From Actinomycetota bacterium (GTDB lineage: Bacteria; Actinomycetota; Actinomycetes; Streptosporangiales; Streptosporangiaceae), in the NCBI GenBank assembly GCA_003140115.1, contig PLIQ01000412.1:5937-21602 (forward strand): a DNA stretch of 15,666 nt, written 5' to 3'. The position numbers and the translations under genes were made by a program. Below the pieces are notes generated by a model that saw only the letters and a list, made by a program, of their open reading frames with translations, was not told the origin of the DNA and ran no database searches. Shown here one piece after another: positions 6,544 to 14,157 of the stretch. Numbering within the stretch: the first letter of the stretch is position 1; every line of letters starts with the position of its first letter.

Positions 6544-7731
6544 CTATCCGTTCGCCGGGATGACGAGGCTCTCGAGGTCGTCGGGGTAGTCGGTGAGGAG
6601 CTCGTATCCGTCTTCGGTCACAGCGACCGTGTCGGAATGCCGGAATCCGCCGACCTCGGAGTCGTAGAGGCCCGGCTCGACGGTGAACACCATGCCGGGC
6701 AGCAGCGGCGCCGGGTTTCCCACGTCGATGAACGGCGTCTCGTGTACCCGGAGGCCGGTACCGTGTCCAACGTGCTGGCGCCAGTAGCTTGTGAGGCCGT
6801 GCTCCTCGAAGTACGCGTTCACCGCACCGTCGACGTCGGCGCTGGTGGCACCGGGAACGATCGCGTCGAACGCCGCCTTGCGCGCTGCGAGCATGTGGTC
6901 GAAGAGCCAGCGCATCCGGCCAGTGGGCTCGCCGATCACCATCGTGCGTTCCAGCTCTGCGTGGTAGCCCCAGACGGGCGCGCCTGTCTCGCTCACGAGT
7001 ACCTGGCCAGGCTGGAATCCGATGTTGTGCGCGACGGCGTGAGCCCACGAGCTGCGGTGGCCGATCTGGCCTCGGTAGCCCGCCTTGACTCCGTCTCCTG
7101 ACCCCAGACGTCCATCCGGCCCGCGTTCGGCCAGCATCGCCAGCGTCGCCTCGCCCTGTGCGCGCAGGCTGGCCTCGGCCTCCGTGCTGCCGGGCACGCT
7201 GTATTCCTGGAGAAGCCGGTGGGCGTGCGAGCACCAGCGGCCGCTCTCCCGGAGCAATTCCACCTCGGCGGGGCTCTTGCGCGCGAGCATCGTCTCGATC
7301 TGCGGGGCGATGTCGATGATCTCGGCGCCGGTCACCTCGCTGAGCTTCGGGCCGAGGTAACCGAGGATCCCGGGATAGCCGTCGTGGTCGGCCGCGATCG
7401 TCCCGCGCAGGCCGAGGTCGGCGGCGACGCGGGCCAGAATCCGCATCGGGTGCTCGAGACCGGGGTACTCCGGGTAGGTCTCGACGCGCTCGAAGTCCGC
7501 TTCGGCCCGTGTGCGTTCGAGCTCGAACCCGGCGACGAAGATCACGTCGTCGCCTGCCGCATTCTGGAGATACACGGTGGGACGCTCGGTCGACAGGAAC
7601 CGGAATCCGGTGAAGTAGGTGATGTAGGTCGGGTCACAGACCACGTAGCCTGCGGCGCCCAGCGTCCGTACGTGTTCGCTCAGACGGGCACGGCGCTCGG
7701 CGTACTCGGCGGCAGAGATCGCGTCAGTCAT
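6544..7731 (-). CDS. Creatinase-like M24 family hydrolase
   Basis: A 395-residue pita-bread-fold protein: a creatinase-type N-terminal domain (about 1-145, with DPTYITYFTGF at 33-43), then an M24 catalytic domain. Motifs GYHAELERT (255-263), HVGHGTGLRVHE (320-331), FTVEPGLY (349-356) and RHSD (364-367) line up with the ligand positions of aminopeptidase P. The usual first and second Asp are Glu248 and Glu259, and the last Glu is Ser366; His323 and Glu352 remain. Creatinase itself has lost metal ligands and carries a similar GYYTALERT block, so this is better read as a creatinase-like C-N hydrolase than an Xaa-Pro peptidase. ATG 7731 has GGAGG six bases upstream. It is third in a minus-strand unit behind kinase and aldolase, with a hairpin before it. 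Confidence 0.92.
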   Translation of the reverse strand: MTDAISAAEYAERRARLSEHVRTLGAAGYVVCDPTYITYFTGFRFLSTERPTVYLQNAAGDDVIFVAGFELERTRAEADFERVETYPEYPGLEHPMRILARVAADLGLRGTIAADHDGYPGILGYLGPKLSEVTGAEIIDIAPQIETMLARKSPAEVELLRESGRWCSHAHRLLQEYSVPGSTEAEASLRAQGEATLAMLAERGPDGRLGSGDGVKAGYRGQIGHRSSWAHAVAHNIGFQPGQVLVSETGAPVWGYHAELERTMVIGEPTGRMRWLFDHMLAARKAAFDAIVPGATSADVDGAVNAYFEEHGLTSYWRQHVGHGTGLRVHETPFIDVGNPAPLLPGMVFTVEPGLYDSEVGGFRHSDTVAVTEDGYELLTDYPDDLESLVIPANG

Positions 7732-7800
7732 TTCGTTCCTCCATTTGATGCGGAAGTGGGCGCTGCTCCGGCGGATAGGCATCGTGTCGGAGGGCTGCAT

Positions 7801-7820
7801 GCGGGTTGGCGCGGACCCGC
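7801..7820 (-). terminator. Intercistronic hairpin between aldolase and M24 genes
   Basis: GCGGGT (7801-7806) and ACCCGC (7815-7820) form a perfect 6-bp stem with an 8-base loop directly after the aldolase stop. It may partly terminate or stabilise the upstream message, so that the M24 gene is made at a different level from kinase and aldolase. Confidence 0.4.
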
Positions 7821-7821
7821 G

Positions 7822-8715
7822 TTATGCCCGGCCCGATGAGCCGTAGAGCCGTAGCATGAAGCGGACGGTCCCGGTGATCGCCGACTGGCCAGCGGCCAGG
7901 AAGTCGGCTTGCTTGTGCGAGCCGACCAGGTCGTGCACGGACTCGTCGCCGGACCACGAACGCGTTCGCTCCAGGACCGCGTCCAGGAAGACGCGCTTCA
8001 GCCGGGTGCCCACGTTGAACTTCGCTACGCCCAGGCTGATCGCCGCGGCGACTGAGTCCGGCGGGAACCCCGTCCCGCCGTGGACGGCCAGCGGTACGTC
8101 GACGGCGGCCCGGATGGCCGCAAGCCGCTCGAGGTCGATCTCCGCCTGGTAGGCCGTCAGCAGGTGCACGTTGCCGACAGCGACCGCGAGGCAGTCCACG
8201 CCCGTGGCCGCCACGAATTCGGCCGCCGCGCCGGGGTTGGTCATGGAGGCATGGCTGTCATCGACTGCGCCGTCGTGGTAGTCGGGCAGGCTGCCGAATT
8301 CCGCCTCGACGGCAACGCCGGCCGGGCGGGCGGCGTCCACCAGCTTGGCCACGGCGTCGCGTGCCTCCGGTACCGGCCACCGGTGGCTGTCGATCATCAC
8401 GAAGTTGAATCCGGCGTCCACGCCCCTGACCGCCTGCTCAAGCGTGTGGGTCTCGTTGAGCAGGAAGGACACCGGCACCTTGCAGCCTTCGAGCAGGGCC
8501 CGGCCGCTCGCTCCCAGGAAGTCAATGCCGCGCGTGTCAAGCCACTCGTCAGCCAGCATCGTGGCACCGAAACCGACGATGACGGGGGCGTTCTCGGCCT
8601 CGGCCGCCGCCAGCACGGCCTCGAGAGAGTAACTGTCCCAGCTCTCGAAGTAGCCCAGGGCGTAGCCGCCCGCGCGCGCGGCGGCGAGCATATCCGGAGC
8701 GGGGGCCAGCGGCAT
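7822..8715 (-). CDS. Class II fructose/tagatose-bisphosphate aldolase-like protein
   Basis: A 297-residue TIM barrel of the class II (zinc) aldolase family, which splits ketose phosphates into dihydroxyacetone phosphate and an aldehyde. Recognisable parts: YFESWDSYSLEAVLAAAE (22-39), VDAGFNFVMIDSH (99-111), VEAEFG (136-141), GNVH with His184, VHGGTGFP with His212 in the phosphate loop, and KFNVGT (232-237). The signature LDHG, which supplies the catalytic Asp and first zinc His, reads LNETH (86-90), so Asp becomes Asn87 and His becomes Glu88; KINIDT is KFNVGT. It may use another metal site (Glu88 or His90) or another reaction. ATG 8715 has AAGGGAG at 8722-8728. It lies 47 bases after the pfkB-type kinase, so the two probably act in sequence. 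Confidence 0.92.
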   Translation of the reverse strand: MPLAPAPDMLAAARAGGYALGYFESWDSYSLEAVLAAAEAENAPVIVGFGATMLADEWLDTRGIDFLGASGRALLEGCKVPVSFLLNETHTLEQAVRGVDAGFNFVMIDSHRWPVPEARDAVAKLVDAARPAGVAVEAEFGSLPDYHDGAVDDSHASMTNPGAAAEFVAATGVDCLAVAVGNVHLLTAYQAEIDLERLAAIRAAVDVPLAVHGGTGFPPDSVAAAISLGVAKFNVGTRLKRVFLDAVLERTRSWSGDESVHDLVGSHKQADFLAAGQSAITGTVRFMLRLYGSSGRA

Positions 8716-8727
8716 CAGGAACTCCCT

Positions 8728-8747
8728 TGCTAACGACTGCTAACGAC
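8728..8747. repeat. Perfect tandem 10-bp duplication
   Basis: TGCTAACGAC occurs twice without gap (8728-8737, 8738-8747) in the 47-base space between kinase and aldolase, ending at the aldolase ribosome binding site. It may be a slippage product or a tandem site for a regulator. Confidence 0.6.
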
Positions 8748-8762
8748 GGTCAAGGCAGATGG

Positions 8763-9752
8763 TCAGGACACGGCCGCCAGTTGCACGCGGCTGGCCGCGG
8801 CGAGTGCTTCGTCCCGGGCGAAGACCGTACCCGTGCAGCCCAGCCCGCGGCACACCGAGCCGCCGAGCGCGGCCGCGAACCGGAGCCGCTGCTCAGGAGG
8901 CCAGCCTTGGATAAGGCCGAAGATAATCCCCGCGCTGAAGGCGTCCCCGGCGCCGGAACCGTCGACCGCCTCGACCGGGAACGGCCGGACCCGGATCACG
9001 CGACCAGGGTCCGCGTACACGGCACCCCCGGCGCCGCAGGTGATGACGACCGACGCGCACCCCCATTCCAGCAGGGCTTGCGCCTGGTCCACCGGGTTGT
9101 CATGGCCGGTGACCAGGTGCGCCTCATCCTGGTTCGGCAGGAAGCAGTCGACGTGCGGTAGCACCGGCCGGAGCGCCTTGACCGGGTCGTCCGCGCCGCG
9201 GGCCACGACGATGTCGAGCAGCGTCGCGGTCCCCCGCGTGCGTGCCCCGGCGAGCAGCTCCGCGACCCCTTCCTGATCCAGCCCAGGCAGGGCGAGGTAG
9301 CCGCCGATCGCCAGGACGCGCGCACCGGGCAGCGCGGCCGCGATGTCCGCGACCCCCAGTTCGGCGTTGGCCCCTGGAACATGGATGTACCGCCGGTCCT
9401 CGCCGTCGATGGGCAAGATCACGGTCTGCGACGTGGCGGACCGCCGCGCGGTCGAGACGCCGTCAACCAGGACCCGCTTGCGCGCCAGGCTGCGCCGCAG
9501 CCAGCCCCCGTAATCGTCATCGCCCACCTTGCCGACCAGACCGGTGCGAACGCCGAGGTGAGCCAGGATCACCGCGGTGTTGACCGCGCAGCCGCCGGCG
9601 TCAAGCAGGAAGCCGTCGCACACCACAAGCTCCCCGGGCCGGGGCAGGCTCGGCAGCGGCGGCACGAAGAGGTCGGCGATGATCAGCCCCGCACAGACGA
9701 CCGTAGGAGATTCGGACCGAACGGAAGCCGGGGGGGCTTCGCTACCGCTCAC
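8763..9752 (-). CDS. PfkB family carbohydrate kinase
   Basis: A 329-residue sugar kinase of the ribokinase/PfkB family, which uses ATP to phosphorylate a sugar hydroxyl. PfkB signature 1 is at residues about 40-68 (GELVVCDG...DAGGCAVNTAVILAHLG). Signature 2 is VDGSGAGDAFSAG at 263-275, with Asp270 as catalytic base and GAGD as anion hole. LGVRTGLVGKVGDDDYG is also typical. The frame stays open far upstream, but GTG 9752 is the best start: GGAG sits 8 bases before it, and the beta-strand PTVVCAGLIIADLF begins at residue 16, as in the family. It is first of the kinase-aldolase-M24 unit and divergent from a SorC regulator, which implies sugar-phosphate-controlled expression. The exact sugar is unknown; a ketose fits the neighbours. 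Confidence 0.93.
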   Translation of the reverse strand: MSGSEAPPASVRSESPTVVCAGLIIADLFVPPLPSLPRPGELVVCDGFLLDAGGCAVNTAVILAHLGVRTGLVGKVGDDDYGGWLRRSLARKRVLVDGVSTARRSATSQTVILPIDGEDRRYIHVPGANAELGVADIAAALPGARVLAIGGYLALPGLDQEGVAELLAGARTRGTATLLDIVVARGADDPVKALRPVLPHVDCFLPNQDEAHLVTGHDNPVDQAQALLEWGCASVVITCGAGGAVYADPGRVIRVRPFPVEAVDGSGAGDAFSAGIIFGLIQGWPPEQRLRFAAALGGSVCRGLGCTGTVFARDEALAAASRVQLAAVS

Positions 9753-9798
9753 GGCCAGCTCCGATCTGATCGAATGCCCAACGTGCGAGAATATGGTC

Positions 9799-9827
9799 AG
9801 TTTCACCTGCGACGTCGCCGGCGTCAA
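9799..9827 (-). promoter_or_regulatory. Candidate promoter for the kinase operon
   Basis: On the minus strand TTGACG (9827-9822) is followed after 17 bases by GAAACT (9804-9799), 46 bases before the GTG start. The -35 is good; the -10 is poor (three of six). Confidence 0.3.
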
Positions 9828-9850
9828 CCACGGCGATGAAGCAGGCGGCT

Positions 9851-9864
9851 CGGTTACGTCACCG
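9851..9864. promoter_or_regulatory. Palindromic operator candidate in divergent promoter
   Basis: CGGTTACGTCACCG is a 14-bp palindrome with 12 of 14 positions symmetric. It sits between the divergent sorC-type regulator and the kinase operon, 42 bases before the regulator start, where a SorC protein would be expected to bind to control both. Confidence 0.4.
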
Positions 9865-9905
9865 AACGCGCTGGGAGCGAAGCCCCAGGAAGGGACCGGC
9901 ACCAT

Positions 9906-10904
9906 ATGACCGACGCTCCGCCAGCCCGCACCGCGCCAGGATCGCCAGGCAGGCAGCCGGTGCCGATGGAAATGCTCGCGCGGGTCGCCTCGATGTACTA
10001 CCTCGACGACATGACTCAGGACCAGATCGCCAAGCAGCTGGGCCTGTCCCGGCCTAAGGTCTGGCGCCTGCTGCGGCAGGCGAAGGAAACGGGCGTCGTC
10101 GAGATCACGGTGAACCTGCCCGCGTCGCTCGCGATGCCGGTGGAAACCGAGCTCACCTCCCGGTTCGGCCTGTCGGGAGCCATCCTGGTGGCAGACCAGC
10201 ACGACGAGTCGGCGATCCGCGCCCAGGTCGGCCGGGCCGCGGCCGGGCTCGTCGACCGGCTCCTGCCCGACGGCGGCACGCTGGCGATCGGGATGGGGCG
10301 CAACGCCAAAGCGGTCAGCCAGCAGGCCGACGGGCTGCGCCCGCGCCCCTGCACCGTGGTCAGCGGGATCGGCGGCTCGGCCCAGGTAGGCGAGGGCCTC
10401 AACTCGACCGACATCGCCACCCGGTTCGCCGACGCCCTGGGCGGCAAGGCCGAGGGGATCTATGCGCCCGCCTACGCGGAGAGCGCGGATGTGCGGAACG
10501 CCTTCCTGACGCACGCCGACATAGGCCGGACCATCGCGCACGCTCGCGGCGCAGACCTCGCTATCGTCGGCGTGGGTGACGCGGCGGACGATTCCCTGGT
10601 CGTCGGCCTTGGTTGCATCGCGGCCAAGGACATGGCGCGGATGCGCAAGGACGGCGCCGTCGGGGACATCCTCGGCGGTTTCTTCAACGTCCGAGGCGAG
10701 CCGGTCGCCGTGTGGATCGAGAACCGCGTGGTGGGCCTGACCCGCGAGGATCTCCGTAAGATCCCGGCCGTGATCGCCGCGGTGTCGGAGGAGGCGAAGT
10801 CGGTCGCCGTGCTCGGCGCGCTGAACTCCGGACTCGTCCACACCCTGGTGACCTCGGTCGGCGTGGCGCGGCGGGTGCTTGAGCTCGCCGACCGGCCCCG
10901 CTGA
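9906..10904 (+). CDS. SorC family sugar-binding transcriptional regulator
   Basis: A 332-residue regulator with an N-terminal helix-turn-helix (about 24-66; MTQDQIAKQLGLSRPKVWRL at 36-55) and a SorC/DeoR-type effector domain covering the rest. The effector domain has GMGRNAKAV near 124-132 and VVSGIGGSA soon after. Such proteins bind phosphorylated sugars and usually repress or activate their own catabolic operon. Length is normal for the family (about 320). The ATG has AGGAAGGGA at 9887-9895, ten bases upstream. It is divergent from the kinase-aldolase-M24 unit with 153 bases between, where a 14-bp palindrome lies. It converges on the E2 gene with a 55-base gap. The likely ligand is the product of the neighbouring kinase (inference). 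Confidence 0.93.
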   Translation: MTDAPPARTAPGSPGRQPVPMEMLARVASMYYLDDMTQDQIAKQLGLSRPKVWRLLRQAKETGVVEITVNLPASLAMPVETELTSRFGLSGAILVADQHDESAIRAQVGRAAAGLVDRLLPDGGTLAIGMGRNAKAVSQQADGLRPRPCTVVSGIGGSAQVGEGLNSTDIATRFADALGGKAEGIYAPAYAESADVRNAFLTHADIGRTIAHARGADLAIVGVGDAADDSLVVGLGCIAAKDMARMRKDGAVGDILGGFFNVRGEPVAVWIENRVVGLTREDLRKIPAVIAAVSEEAKSVAVLGALNSGLVHTLVTSVGVARRVLELADRPR

Positions 10905-10952
10905 ACGCGGGCCAGTGAGCCGGGAGAGTCCGCCGCCTCCGTTCGATCCCAT

Positions 10953-10966
10953 CGGCTCTTCAGCCG
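10953..10966. terminator. Weak hairpin between convergent genes
   Basis: CGGCT-CTTC-AGCCG is a perfect 5-bp stem with a 4-base loop. It overlaps the E2 stop codon and lies 49 bases after the regulator stop. It is the only hairpin seen between these two convergent genes and is short for a terminator. Confidence 0.25.
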
Positions 10967-12108
10967 CGCTCCAGCTCGGCGCAGACCGCGGCGAGGAACC
11001 GTGCCGCCGCCACGCCGTCCACCGTCCGGTGGTCGACGGTCAGCGCGAGGTCCAGCTGCGGCAACGCGGCGATGCCATCCGCGGTGACGGCCGGCCGCTC
11101 CACGGCGCGGCCGACCGCAAGGATCGCCGTCTGGTCCGGGTCCACGATTGCCTCGAACCGGTCGACGCCGAACATGCCCAGGTTGCTCAGGGTTACCGCC
11201 ACCGGGGCGGTGAAGCCGGCCAACAGCCGGCCACGGCGCCCTTCGGCCACGGCCCGCCGCGTCGTGACCGCGAGTTCTTCGAGGCCGAGCTGGTCGGGTT
11301 CCGGGATGCTCGCCACGATCAGGTTGTCGTCGGTGGCGATCGCCAGGCCCACGTGGCAGTGCGCCAGGCGCAGGAAGCGTGGTCCGTCGTCGAGCCAGAC
11401 GCGGTTCACGTGCGGCACCGCCCGCAGCGCCGCGGCCGTCGCCTGCAACAGCACGTGGGTCAGCGTTACCCCGTCAAGGCCCGCCGCGCGAGCCAGGGCC
11501 GGCCGCGCGTCGACGGTCCGTGACACGGTGAACTGAGGCACGGTGGCGGCGCGGGACAAGCGGGCCGCGATCGCCCGCCGGTGCGGGGGCACCACGTCGG
11601 TGGTACCGCCGTCCGCAGGCCGCGGGCCAGCGCCGTCCATCGCGGAAAGCACGTCCCGGCGCTCGATCCGCCCGCCGGGACCAGATCCCGTGACCCGCGC
11701 CAGGTCGATACCGTGCTCACGGGCGAGCACGCGGGCGGCCGGGGTGGCGGGCAGCCGCGGGGAGGAACCCGGCGGCGAGACGCTGTCCTGTGACGAGACG
11801 GTGGCCTGCGCACCGCCCGGCCCGGCCACGGCCCCCGGCGCTGCCGGGACGGCCTGCGGGATGTCCTCACCAGGATGGCCGATCCAGGCGACCACCGTCC
11901 CGGCGCTCACCGCCTCCCCCGGCCCGGCCAGGCGGCGCAGCAGCGTTCCTGCGGCGGTGGCTTCGACTTCCAGCTCGGCCTTGTCTGTCTCCACCTCGAA
12001 CAGCGGCTCCCCCTCGGCGACCTGATCGCCTTCCGTCTTCAGCCAGGCCGTCAGCCGCAGCTCGTCACTGGTCTGCGCCAGCGCCGGCATGCGGACCGGG
12101 GTCGCCAT
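10960..12108 (-). CDS. Dihydrolipoamide acyltransferase (E2) of 2-oxoacid/acetoin dehydrogenase complex
   Basis: A 382-residue E2 core subunit that moves an acyl group from E1-bound thiamine to CoA through a lipoyl arm. Order: one lipoyl domain (1-78; ETDKA with lipoyl Lys43), an Ala/Pro-rich linker, a peripheral subunit-binding domain (about 120-155; ATPAARVLAREHGIDLARVT), a second short linker, and a catalytic domain from about 170. The active site DHRTVDG carries His360 and Asp364. It is slightly short but complete. The ATG follows the E1 beta stop directly (TAGATG), and GGGAGG lies about 11 bases upstream inside the E1 beta gene, so translation is coupled. The subunit-binding domain implies an E3 partner, which must be encoded elsewhere. 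Acyl specificity cannot be read from the sequence. Confidence 0.94.
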   Translation of the reverse strand: MATPVRMPALAQTSDELRLTAWLKTEGDQVAEGEPLFEVETDKAELEVEATAAGTLLRRLAGPGEAVSAGTVVAWIGHPGEDIPQAVPAAPGAVAGPGGAQATVSSQDSVSPPGSSPRLPATPAARVLAREHGIDLARVTGSGPGGRIERRDVLSAMDGAGPRPADGGTTDVVPPHRRAIAARLSRAATVPQFTVSRTVDARPALARAAGLDGVTLTHVLLQATAAALRAVPHVNRVWLDDGPRFLRLAHCHVGLAIATDDNLIVASIPEPDQLGLEELAVTTRRAVAEGRRGRLLAGFTAPVAVTLSNLGMFGVDRFEAIVDPDQTAILAVGRAVERPAVTADGIAALPQLDLALTVDHRTVDGVAAARFLAAVCAELERG

Positions 12109-13143
12109 CTACGCCACCGCCTCCCTGACGGCCGCGACGATATCGGCCACCTGCGGCAGCACGGCCTGTTCAAGGACCGGCGCGGCGGGCACCGGGGCAT
12201 CCTTCGAAGCCACCCGCTTGATAGGTCCCTCGAGGTAGGAGAGGCATTCGTCGGCGGCGCGGGCCGCGATCTCCGCCCCCCAGCCGCCGGTCAGGCTGTC
12301 CTCATGCACGACGACCAGGCGGCCGGTCCTGCGCACCGATCCGAAGATCGTCTCGCCGTCGAGCGGCAGCAGGGTGAGCGGATCGATGACCTCGCATTCG
12401 ATGCCGTCTCGGGCCAGCAGGTCGGCCGCCGCCAGGGAACGGTACAGCGACACATGGGTCGCCACCAGCGTGACATCGGCGCCGGGCCGTTTGATCACCG
12501 CCTTACCGATCGGCACCAGGTACTCCTCCGCCGGTACCTCGGCGGTCAGGTCAAGACCGCCCGCCGCCTCCCGCCCCTTGCTGCCGTACAGCAGTTTGTG
12601 CTCGAACACCAGCACCGGGTTGTCGTCGCGGATGGCGCTCTTCAGGATGCCCTTGGCATGGTAGGCATCCGACGGCGCGACCACCTTGAGACCTGGCACA
12701 TGGACGAAGTAGCTCTCCGGGCACTGGCCGTGCTGCGCTCCCCGGGTGGTCGCCCCGACCGGCGCCCGCATCACCATCGGCACCCGGATCTTCCCGCCGG
12801 ACATGTAGCGAAGCTTCGCCGCCTGGTTGACCAGCTCATCCATGCACTCGAACAGGAAGTCCGCGTACTGCACGTCGGCCACCGGGCGCATTCCGAGCAC
12901 CGCGGCGCCCACCGCCGCGCCAGCGATCACTTTCTCGCTGATTGGCGTATCGATGATCCGCTCGTGCCCGAATTCCTCGACGAGGCCCAGGTAAACGCCG
13001 AACGCGCCGCCGAAACCGCCTTCAACGCCGATGTCCTCGCCCAGCAGGAACACATCCGGGTCGCGGCGCATCTCCTCCGCGATCGCTTCTCGCAGCGCCT
13101 CGCCGATCGTCAGCCGCCGGGCCGCTGCCACCGCCTCAGGCAT
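12109..13143 (-). CDS. Thiamine-dependent dehydrogenase E1 component, beta subunit
   Basis: A 344-residue E1 beta subunit that pairs with E1 alpha to decarboxylate a 2-oxoacid (or cleave acetoin) on thiamine diphosphate. Family blocks: EALREAIAEEMRRDPDVFLL then GEDIG (35-39), RIIDTPISE (62-70) with the conserved catalytic-region Glu, MRPVADVQYADF, VPMVMRAPVG, AQHGQCPESYFVHVPGLKVV, and a C-terminal transketolase-like domain with DPLTLLPLD and GGWGAEIA. Length is normal. I chose ATG 13143, which overlaps the E1 alpha gene by 8 bases; in-frame GTG 13149 is nearly equal, and earlier starts would add unconserved residues. The overlap indicates translational coupling for equal subunit supply. Confidence 0.95.
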   Translation of the reverse strand: MPEAVAAARRLTIGEALREAIAEEMRRDPDVFLLGEDIGVEGGFGGAFGVYLGLVEEFGHERIIDTPISEKVIAGAAVGAAVLGMRPVADVQYADFLFECMDELVNQAAKLRYMSGGKIRVPMVMRAPVGATTRGAQHGQCPESYFVHVPGLKVVAPSDAYHAKGILKSAIRDDNPVLVFEHKLLYGSKGREAAGGLDLTAEVPAEEYLVPIGKAVIKRPGADVTLVATHVSLYRSLAAADLLARDGIECEVIDPLTLLPLDGETIFGSVRRTGRLVVVHEDSLTGGWGAEIAARAADECLSYLEGPIKRVASKDAPVPAAPVLEQAVLPQVADIVAAVREAVA

Positions 13144-14122
13144 AGACACTCGCCGTCGCGTCGCCAGGCTCGGGAAATGGTGAATCGCGCGCGAACTCGA
13201 CCGCGTCATCGAGTTCGCCCTTTACCTCTGCTTCAAGATGTCCCCGCGTGGCCTCGTTCAGGCTCGCGCCGAGGACGAGCAGCGGATCTCGCGCCGCCCA
13301 CCGGGCTTCCTCCTCGCGGGTCCGGTACCCGCGCGCGTCACTGCGGCTGTGCCCGGTGAACCGGTAGGTCTTGCATTCCAGCAACGTGGGCCCGGCCCCG
13401 GCCCTGGCCGCCGCCACGGCGTCGCGTGCCGCCGCACGCACGGCCAGCACGTCCATGCCGTCGACGATCCGTGCGGGCACGCCGTATGCCTTCGCGCGCT
13501 CGGCGACGTCGGGGACGAGCGCCACCCGGCTGTACCGCGTGGACGCGCCGTACAAGTTGTTCTCGCAGACCAGCACGACCGGCAGCCGCTCGACCGCGGC
13601 AAAGTTGATCCCCTCGTGAAACGCGCCCTCGTTCGTCGCACCCTCGCCGAAGAAGCAGACCGCAACCTGGTCGCGGCGGCGAAGCTTCATGGCAAGTCCC
13701 AAGCCGGTCACCACCGTGTTGCCCCCGCCAACGATCGCGATCGCGGGCAGCATGCCCACGTCCGGATCCCCCAGGTGCATCGAGCCGCCCTTGCCGCCGC
13801 AGCAGCCGGTGCGCTTGCCGTACAACTCGGCCATGGCCGAACGGGCGCTCACACCCTTGGCCAGTGCATGTCCGTGCGGGCGATGCGTGGACGTGATCCA
13901 GTCATCACGCGTCAGCGCATCGCACACGCCAACCGCCACCGCCTCCTGGCCCTGGTACTGGTGCAGCGTTCCCGGGATCTCGCCCTCAAGAAACAGCCGG
14001 TAGACACGCTCTTCGAACCGGCGTATGAGCAGCATCCGCCGGTACAGCGACTCCCGCAACCCGCCGTCGGCCTGCTCCGCGAGCTTGGTGCCGTCCGCGT
14101 GCAAGTCCGCCGCTCCCCGCAT
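13136..14122 (-). CDS. Thiamine-dependent dehydrogenase E1 component, alpha subunit
   Basis: A 328-residue E1 alpha subunit of the acetoin/pyruvate/branched-chain dehydrogenase family. The family opening LYRRMLLIRRFEERV (26-40) is followed by GTLHQYQGQEAVAVG, HRPHGHALAKG, and GKGGSMHL (110-117). The thiamine-binding motif runs from GEGATNEG (159-166) to ENN (187-189); Glu replaces the usual Asp in GDG. The loop FTGHSRSDARGYRT lies near the C-terminus. It is first in the E1 alpha-E1 beta-E2 operon. The start is uncertain: ATG 14122 has no Shine-Dalgarno, and GTG 14143 would fit a leaderless message from the promoter at 14151-14179. An earlier ATG at 14227 would put coding sequence across that promoter. 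TGATCA-rich operator boxes lie over the start region, so expression is likely repressor-controlled. Confidence 0.94.
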   Translation of the reverse strand: MRGAADLHADGTKLAEQADGGLRESLYRRMLLIRRFEERVYRLFLEGEIPGTLHQYQGQEAVAVGVCDALTRDDWITSTHRPHGHALAKGVSARSAMAELYGKRTGCCGGKGGSMHLGDPDVGMLPAIAIVGGGNTVVTGLGLAMKLRRRDQVAVCFFGEGATNEGAFHEGINFAAVERLPVVLVCENNLYGASTRYSRVALVPDVAERAKAYGVPARIVDGMDVLAVRAAARDAVAAARAGAGPTLLECKTYRFTGHSRSDARGYRTREEEARWAARDPLLVLGASLNEATRGHLEAEVKGELDDAVEFARDSPFPEPGDATASVYA

Positions 14123-14124
14123 GT

Positions 14125-14157
14125 TGATCAAATGATCACTCACTGAACAAATGATGT
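14125..14157. promoter_or_regulatory. Tandem operator boxes before E1 alpha operon
   Basis: Two 14-bp boxes, TGATCAAATGATCA (14125-14138) and TGAACAAATGATGT (14144-14157), start 19 bp apart. The upstream one overlaps the proposed -10; the other lies at or just after the transcript start. A repressor here would block RNA polymerase. A matching pair at the same spacing stands before the isomerase gene. Confidence 0.6.

Noticed and set aside
6307..7101. Forward 264-codon open frame
   Set aside because: It mostly runs antisense to the M24 gene and matches nothing.
9753..10952. Long minus-strand N-terminal extension of the PfkB kinase frame across the regulator gene
   Set aside because: It is antisense to the SorC gene, has no kinase-like sequence, and GTG 9752 has a ribosome binding site and the right family length.
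11875..13359. Forward 494-codon open frame
   Set aside because: It is antisense to E2, E1 beta and E1 alpha; the product is Arg/His/Gln-rich with no motif, typical of a GC-rich shadow frame.
13238..14146. Forward 302-codon open frame
   Set aside because: It is antisense to E1 alpha, whose thiamine-binding motif and operon position are unambiguous.
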